Assembly (NCBI RefSeq): GCF_030151085.1
Contig: NZ_JASLER010000053.1
Coordinates: 23,238-87,237 of the forward strand
Source of the DNA: Bacteroides sp.
GTDB lineage: Bacteria; Bacteroidota; Bacteroidia; Bacteroidales; Bacteroidaceae
DNA: 64,000 bases
Direction: 5' to 3'
Shown: positions 59,689-64,000 of the stretch, one piece after another
Position numbering within the stretch: position 1 is the first letter of the stretch
How the letters are laid out: every line of letters starts with the position of its first letter
Made by a program: the position numbers and the translations under genes
Notes under the pieces: model-generated
What the model was told of the DNA's origin: nothing
The model's input: the letters and a program-made list of their open reading frames with translations, nothing else
The model's database searches: none

Positions 59689-62220
59689 CTATTCTTCATT
59701 TTCGTTATTAATCTCTTCTTGAGAACCTTGAGGTAGGTTTTCATCTTCTTCCTGAATAGCAATTTCATCTTCATTTTCAGAAGTAACTTTGCATACTGAG
59801 CCGATTTCATCGTTACGCTTTTCAAGGTTAATCAAACGAACTCCCTGTGTTGCACGTCCCATGATACGGACATCAGCTACTTTTAGACGAATGGTGATGC
59901 CTGATTTATTGATAATCATTAAGTCATTTTCATCCGTTACAGACTTGATTGCTACCAATTTGCCTGTTTTATCAGTGATATTCATCGTTTTAACGCCTTT
60001 ACCTCCACGATTAGTCTTTCGGTAATCTTCAATGTCTGAACGCTTTCCATAACCTTGTTCAGAGACAACCATAATCGTTTCAGTGTCAGGATCCTTAATG
60101 CAAATCATACCTATAACTTCGTCTTGTCCATCTTCATCTAACGTCATACCACGTACTCCAGTGGCTGTGCGACCCATTACGCGTACAGCATTTTCATGGA
60201 AACGAATTGCACGACCGTTACGATTAGCAATGATGATTTCATTATCGCCGTTTGTCATACGCACTTCAATAACGCGATCGTCTTCACGAATTGTTATAGC
60301 ATTGACACCATTTTGGCGAGGACGTGAATACTGCTCAAGCAAAGTTTTCTTGATAACGCCGTTTTTGGTACAGAATAAAACGTAATGGCTATTGATGAAG
60401 TCTTGATCATTCAGATTCTTCACACGTAAATAAGCATTAACAGCATCATCAGAGTCAATGTTTAATAAGTTTTGAATAGCACGTCCTTTAGAATTTTTCG
60501 TACCTTCAGGTATTTCATAAACTTTCAGCCAATAGCATTTACCTTTTTGAGTAAAGAACATCATCGTGTTGTGCATAGTTGCAGGGTAGATGTGCTCTAT
60601 AAAGTCTTCATCACGGGTTTCAGTGCCTTTAGATCCTACTCCACCACGGTTTTGTGCACGGAATTCACTCAACGGAGTACGTTTAAGGTATCCCATATGA
60701 GAAATGGTGATAATCATTTCATCATCTGCATAGAAATCTTCCGGATTGAATTCTTCGGAAGAATAAACAATTTCAGAATGACGTTCATCACCATATTTCT
60801 CTTTTACTTCGATCAATTCATCTTTAATAACTTTGCGACAGAGTTCATCATTGACGAGAATTTCCTCATAATAAGCAATTTGTCTTTGAATTTCTTCATA
60901 TTCAGCATGAAGTTGATCTTGCATAAGACCAGTGAGCTGACGTAAACGCATTTCAACAATGGCACGAGATTGGATCTCAGTCAACTGGAAGCGTTCCATC
61001 AAGCCAATAATAGCATCATTCGGGGTTTTTGCCGCACGAATAATTTTTATTACTTCATCAATATTATCAGATGCAATAATTAGACCTTCCAAGATATGTG
61101 CACGTTCTTTAGCTTTGCGCAAGTCATATTGAGTACGGCGGATTACTACATCATGGCGATGTTCTACGAAATACTTAATTAAATCCTTCAGATTCAACAG
61201 ACGAGGACGTCCATGAACCAATGCTACATTGTTTACACCAAAAGATGTTTGCAATAATGTCATTTTATAGAGCTTATTCAGCACTACACTGGCATTAGCG
61301 TCACGCTTAACATCAATAACAATGCGCATTCCTTCACGATCGGATTCATCATTCGCATTAGCTATGCCTTCTATCTTCTTTTCATTAGCTAGGTCGGCAA
61401 TGTTTTTGATTAACTCTGCTTTATTGACGCCGTAGGGAATTTCGGTTATAACAATCTTGTCATGTGTTGAACCGGTCTCAATTTCGGCTTTGGCACGCAT
61501 GATAACTCGTCCACGACCAGTGAGATATGCCTCACGTACGCCACTCATTCCATAGATATAACCTCCGGTCGGGAAGTCGGGAGCTTTAACATAAGTCATA
61601 AGCTCTTCTATATCTATACCATTGTTATCGATGTATGCAACACAGGCATCAATCACTTCAGACAAGTTGTGAGTTGGCATATTAGTTGCCATACCTACAG
61701 CAATACCTGACGCTCCATTAACCAAAAGGGTTGGAATACGTGTCGGCATGACAGTAGGCTCCTGTAATGAGTCGTCAAAGTTGTTTTGCATGTCAACAGT
61801 CTCTTTGTCAAGATCCTGCATTGTCTCTTCACCAATTTTTCGTAGACGACACTCTGTATAACGCATAGCAGCTGCACTATCACCGTCTACAGAACCATAG
61901 TTACCTTGTCCGTCCACCAACATGTAACGCATAGCCCATGGTTGTGCCATGCGGACAAGCGCACCATAAACGGAAGAGTCACCATGAGGGTGATACTTTC
62001 CTAATACTTCACCTACAACTCTGGCTGATTTTTTATAAGGTTTGTCTGATGTATTTCCTAATCCCATCATTCCGAAAAGAATTCTTCGGTGAACGGGTTT
62101 AAAACCATCTCTAACATCCGGGAGAGCACGAGAAACGATAACCGACATTGAATAGTCAATGTACGATGACTTCATCTCCTCCTCGATGTTAATCTTTATA
62201 ATTCTGTCTTGTTCAAGCAT
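59689..62220 (-). CDS. gyrA: DNA gyrase subunit A
   Basis: The 843-aa type II topoisomerase subunit cuts and rejoins DNA. The QRDR-like region HPHGDSSVYGALVRMAQPWAMRY (residues about 77-99) precedes the active-site Tyr in AAMRYTECRLR (about residue 121). The C-terminal domain is a beta pinwheel with six blades and a clear GyrA box (QNRGGVGSKG, about residue 530). The start MLEQDRIIKINIEEEMKSSYIDYSMSVIVSRALPDVRDGFKPVHRR is family-typical. The Ser at position 82-83 in HGDSSVYGA is of wild type. It is divergent from clpC. Confidence 0.98.
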   Translation of the reverse strand: MLEQDRIIKINIEEEMKSSYIDYSMSVIVSRALPDVRDGFKPVHRRILFGMMGLGNTSDKPYKKSARVVGEVLGKYHPHGDSSVYGALVRMAQPWAMRYMLVDGQGNYGSVDGDSAAAMRYTECRLRKIGEETMQDLDKETVDMQNNFDDSLQEPTVMPTRIPTLLVNGASGIAVGMATNMPTHNLSEVIDACVAYIDNNGIDIEELMTYVKAPDFPTGGYIYGMSGVREAYLTGRGRVIMRAKAEIETGSTHDKIVITEIPYGVNKAELIKNIADLANEKKIEGIANANDESDREGMRIVIDVKRDANASVVLNKLYKMTLLQTSFGVNNVALVHGRPRLLNLKDLIKYFVEHRHDVVIRRTQYDLRKAKERAHILEGLIIASDNIDEVIKIIRAAKTPNDAIIGLMERFQLTEIQSRAIVEMRLRQLTGLMQDQLHAEYEEIQRQIAYYEEILVNDELCRKVIKDELIEVKEKYGDERHSEIVYSSEEFNPEDFYADDEMIITISHMGYLKRTPLSEFRAQNRGGVGSKGTETRDEDFIEHIYPATMHNTMMFFTQKGKCYWLKVYEIPEGTKNSKGRAIQNLLNIDSDDAVNAYLRVKNLNDQDFINSHYVLFCTKNGVIKKTLLEQYSRPRQNGVNAITIREDDRVIEVRMTNGDNEIIIANRNGRAIRFHENAVRVMGRTATGVRGMTLDEDGQDEVIGMICIKDPDTETIMVVSEQGYGKRSDIEDYRKTNRGGKGVKTMNITDKTGKLVAIKSVTDENDLMIINKSGITIRLKVADVRIMGRATQGVRLINLEKRNDEIGSVCKVTSENEDEIAIQEEDENLPQGSQEEINNENEE

Positions 62221-62451
62221 TTAAAAAGATTATTAATTATACATTTTCGGGTTCGTGAAAAACCACGCTAAAGTACTGCTTTTTTACGATATACAAAAGT
62301 TTTCAGGCATAAACTTTGCTTCGTGCTTCACTTATATTGTGCATATATATAAAATAGGTATAAAAGAAGAACTAGTAGATAAAACTTTTATGGCACGGGA
62401 TTTGTATATTATAAAACAGTTAAATTTGGATACGTTGAAATAATAATTGCG

Positions 62452-62459
62452 TATCTTTG
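62452..62459 (+). promoter_or_regulatory. -7 box before clpC
   Basis: TATCTTTG, exact TAnnTTTG match, 38 nt before the clpC ATG; a TTTG 23 nt upstream (62425-62428) may be the -33 element. The 277 nt between gyrA and clpC (62221-62497) hold no gene I can support. Confidence 0.65.
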
Positions 62460-62497
62460 TCAATGGATAACCTTTTAATAGAGGAGAATAATAAAGT

Positions 62498-64000
62498 ATG
62501 AACAATCAATTTTCACAAAGAGTTTCTGATATAATAACTTATAGCAAGGAAGAAGCTAACCGATTAAGAAATAGATATATCGGTCCTGAACACCTTCTGC
62601 TCGGCATGTTACGCGACGGCGGAGGAAAGGCTATTGAGATATTGATGAAGCTTGATATAGACTTAAAACGCGTAAAGAGCCGTTTGGAGAGCTTTCTTAA
62701 GGATGCGGAAGATGATACTCTCCTACCGGATGCTGATGTTCCTCTGTCACCTATGGCAGCCAAAATATTAAAAATGTGCATGTTAGAAGCTCGTCTTTTA
62801 AAGAGTGCGACTGCAGATACAGAGCATGTATTATTAGCTATACTGAAAGATGGTGATAACCTTGCTGCAACAGTTTTGGAAGAAAATAAAGTAGATTATC
62901 ATTCTGTATTTGAGCAACTTTCGATGAAATCGACCAATCCAAATGCAGGAATGGGATTTACTGAAGACGATGAAGATGAAGAAGAGGATATGAATGCTTC
63001 CCGTTCTTCTCGTAATACCGGTGCCGGTCAGGCGTCAGCAGCACAGGCTGCGAAAAAGCCATCAAATGATACTCCTGTATTGGATAATTTCGGTATGGAT
63101 ATGACTCGGGCGGCGGAAGAAGGAAAACTTGATCCTGTGGTAGGTCGTGAACGCGAAATAGAGCGTTTAGCACAAATATTAAGTCGTCGCAAAAAGAATA
63201 ATCCAGTGTTGATCGGTGAACCGGGAGTTGGTAAATCTGCTATTGTTGAAGGACTTGCGTTACGTATTGTGCAGAAGAAAGTATCTCGAATCTTGTTTGA
63301 AAAGCGAGTTGTGATGCTTGATATGGCTTCCGTTGTAGCCGGAACAAAGTATCGCGGGCAATTTGAAGAACGTATTCGTTCTATTATCAATGAGTTGCAG
63401 AAAAATTCGAATGTCATCCTTTTCATCGATGAAATTCATACTATTGTAGGGGCAGGTGCTGCTGCAGGTTCTATGGATGCCGCTAACATGCTTAAGCCTG
63501 CTTTGGCTCGTGGTGAAATACAATGCATTGGCGCCACTACTCTTGATGAATATAGAAAGAACATCGAAAAAGATGGTGCCTTGGAACGTCGTTTCCAAAA
63601 AGTAATTGTAGAACCTACTACAGCAGCCGAAACACTTCAAATCTTGAAAAACATCAAGGAGAAGTATGAAGATCATCATAATGTGAACTATACGGATGAA
63701 GCACTTGAAGCATGTGTCAAGTTGTCAGACCGTTATATAACAGATCGTAATTTTCCTGATAAAGCAATTGATGCTTTGGATGAAGCAGGATCACGAGTGC
63801 ATCTGACCAATATAAATGTTCCAAAAGAAATTGAAGAGCAAGAGAAGTTGATCGAAGAAGCACGTTCCCTAAAGGGTGATGCGGTGAAATCACAGAATTT
63901 TGAACTTGCGGCAAGTTATCGTGACCGTGAGAAGATGCTTTCTACACGTTTGGATGAAATGAAAACTGAATGGGAAGCCCGTCTTAAAGACGATCGCCAG
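62498..64000 (+). CDS. clpC: ATP-dependent Clp protease ATP-binding subunit ClpC (5' part)
   Basis: The frame is open from the ATG at 62498 to the window end (501 codons seen), so the gene continues. ClpC is an AAA+ unfoldase that feeds ClpP. Features: the N domain with two Clp_N repeats (MNNQFSQRVSDIITYSKEEANRLRNRYIGPEHLLLGMLRD, then PLSPMAAKILKMCMLEARLLKSATADTEHVLLAILKD), a flexible linker (about 150-200), and the first AAA+ domain with GEPGVGKS (residues about 240-247), FIDEIHTIVGAGAAAG (Walker B) and ATTLDEYRKNIEKDGALERRF. The middle UVR-like region starts at about 455. Confidence 0.96.
   Translation, partial: MNNQFSQRVSDIITYSKEEANRLRNRYIGPEHLLLGMLRDGGGKAIEILMKLDIDLKRVKSRLESFLKDAEDDTLLPDADVPLSPMAAKILKMCMLEARLLKSATADTEHVLLAILKDGDNLAATVLEENKVDYHSVFEQLSMKSTNPNAGMGFTEDDEDEEEDMNASRSSRNTGAGQASAAQAAKKPSNDTPVLDNFGMDMTRAAEEGKLDPVVGREREIERLAQILSRRKKNNPVLIGEPGVGKSAIVEGLALRIVQKKVSRILFEKRVVMLDMASVVAGTKYRGQFEERIRSIINELQKNSNVILFIDEIHTIVGAGAAAGSMDAANMLKPALARGEIQCIGATTLDEYRKNIEKDGALERRFQKVIVEPTTAAETLQILKNIKEKYEDHHNVNYTDEALEACVKLSDRYITDRNFPDKAIDALDEAGSRVHLTNINVPKEIEEQEKLIEEARSLKGDAVKSQNFELAASYRDREKMLSTRLDEMKTEWEARLKDDRQ

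Noticed and set aside
62255..62443. 62-codon frame between gyrA and clpC
   Set aside because: No promoter or ribosome binding site at a sensible distance and no recognisable sequence; the space is the divergent promoter region.

Overview
The window looks like a chromosome segment of a Bacteroides-type gut bacterium (Bacteroidota). It carries the right-hand part of an integrated siphovirus-like prophage (1 to about 26,006), followed by ordinary host chromosome (about 26,007 to 64,000). The host assignment rests on many promoters of the Bacteroides form TTTG-(about 20 nt)-TAnnTTTG, a complete aerotolerance (bat) operon, the L28-L33-DUF4295 cluster, an archaeal-type ProS, and a BACON domain. I cannot name the species.

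Prophage. The order is that of a tailed phage: small terminase (cut by the window edge), large terminase and portal; a HigBA-like toxin-antitoxin module with one unknown gene, lying between two intrinsic terminators; scaffold-like protein, decoration-like protein and major capsid; five small head-completion or connector genes; a tail tube fused to a BACON-like domain; a tRNA-like element; a tail assembly gene; a 1441-aa tape measure; a distal tail protein; a 1697-aa tail protein with internal duplications and two InlB-like repeats; a tiny lipoprotein; and a tail fibre. Lysis genes follow: holin, endolysin, and a membrane protein with a beta-hairpin-like end that could be a spanin. Most genes are tightly packed, often with ATGA overlaps.

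Accessory end of the prophage (about 23.45 to 26.0 kb). Single genes with their own promoters and terminators follow the lysis genes. They are two unknown small proteins, a 208-aa protein with the CAE and CxxC signatures of a zinc-dependent nucleic-acid deaminase (YwqJ-like), and a UmuD homologue without UmuC. The prophage ends in the 3' part of a tRNA-Gly(CCC) gene at 25,962-26,006, the expected scar of tyrosine-integrase insertion into a tRNA. The intact tRNA and the integrase should lie left of the window. A promoter block with two direct repeats occurs in the prophage and again, decayed, just outside the att site, so the site may have been used more than once.

Host part. The genes are a PepSY-like secreted protein, TspO, a DUF4373 protein, prolyl-tRNA synthetase, a cation efflux transporter, an LpxH-like phosphoesterase with a glycosyltransferase, Ppk1 and Ppx (polyphosphate synthesis and breakdown, overlapping by 4 nt), convergent TamB, TsaD, CinA/PncC, L28-L33-DUF4295, FtsY-RimO, an HU protein, an HU-transmembrane-LysM fusion, MoxR-DUF58-BatABCDE, a small regulator-like protein, a DUF2007-USP-USP protein, a TPR lipidless exported protein, GyrA, and the first 501 codons of ClpC.

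Three intergenic structures in the host part stand out: two arrays of imperfect units of about 22 bp (28.3 kb and 48.8 kb) and a perfect 26-bp inverted repeat between ppx and tamB.
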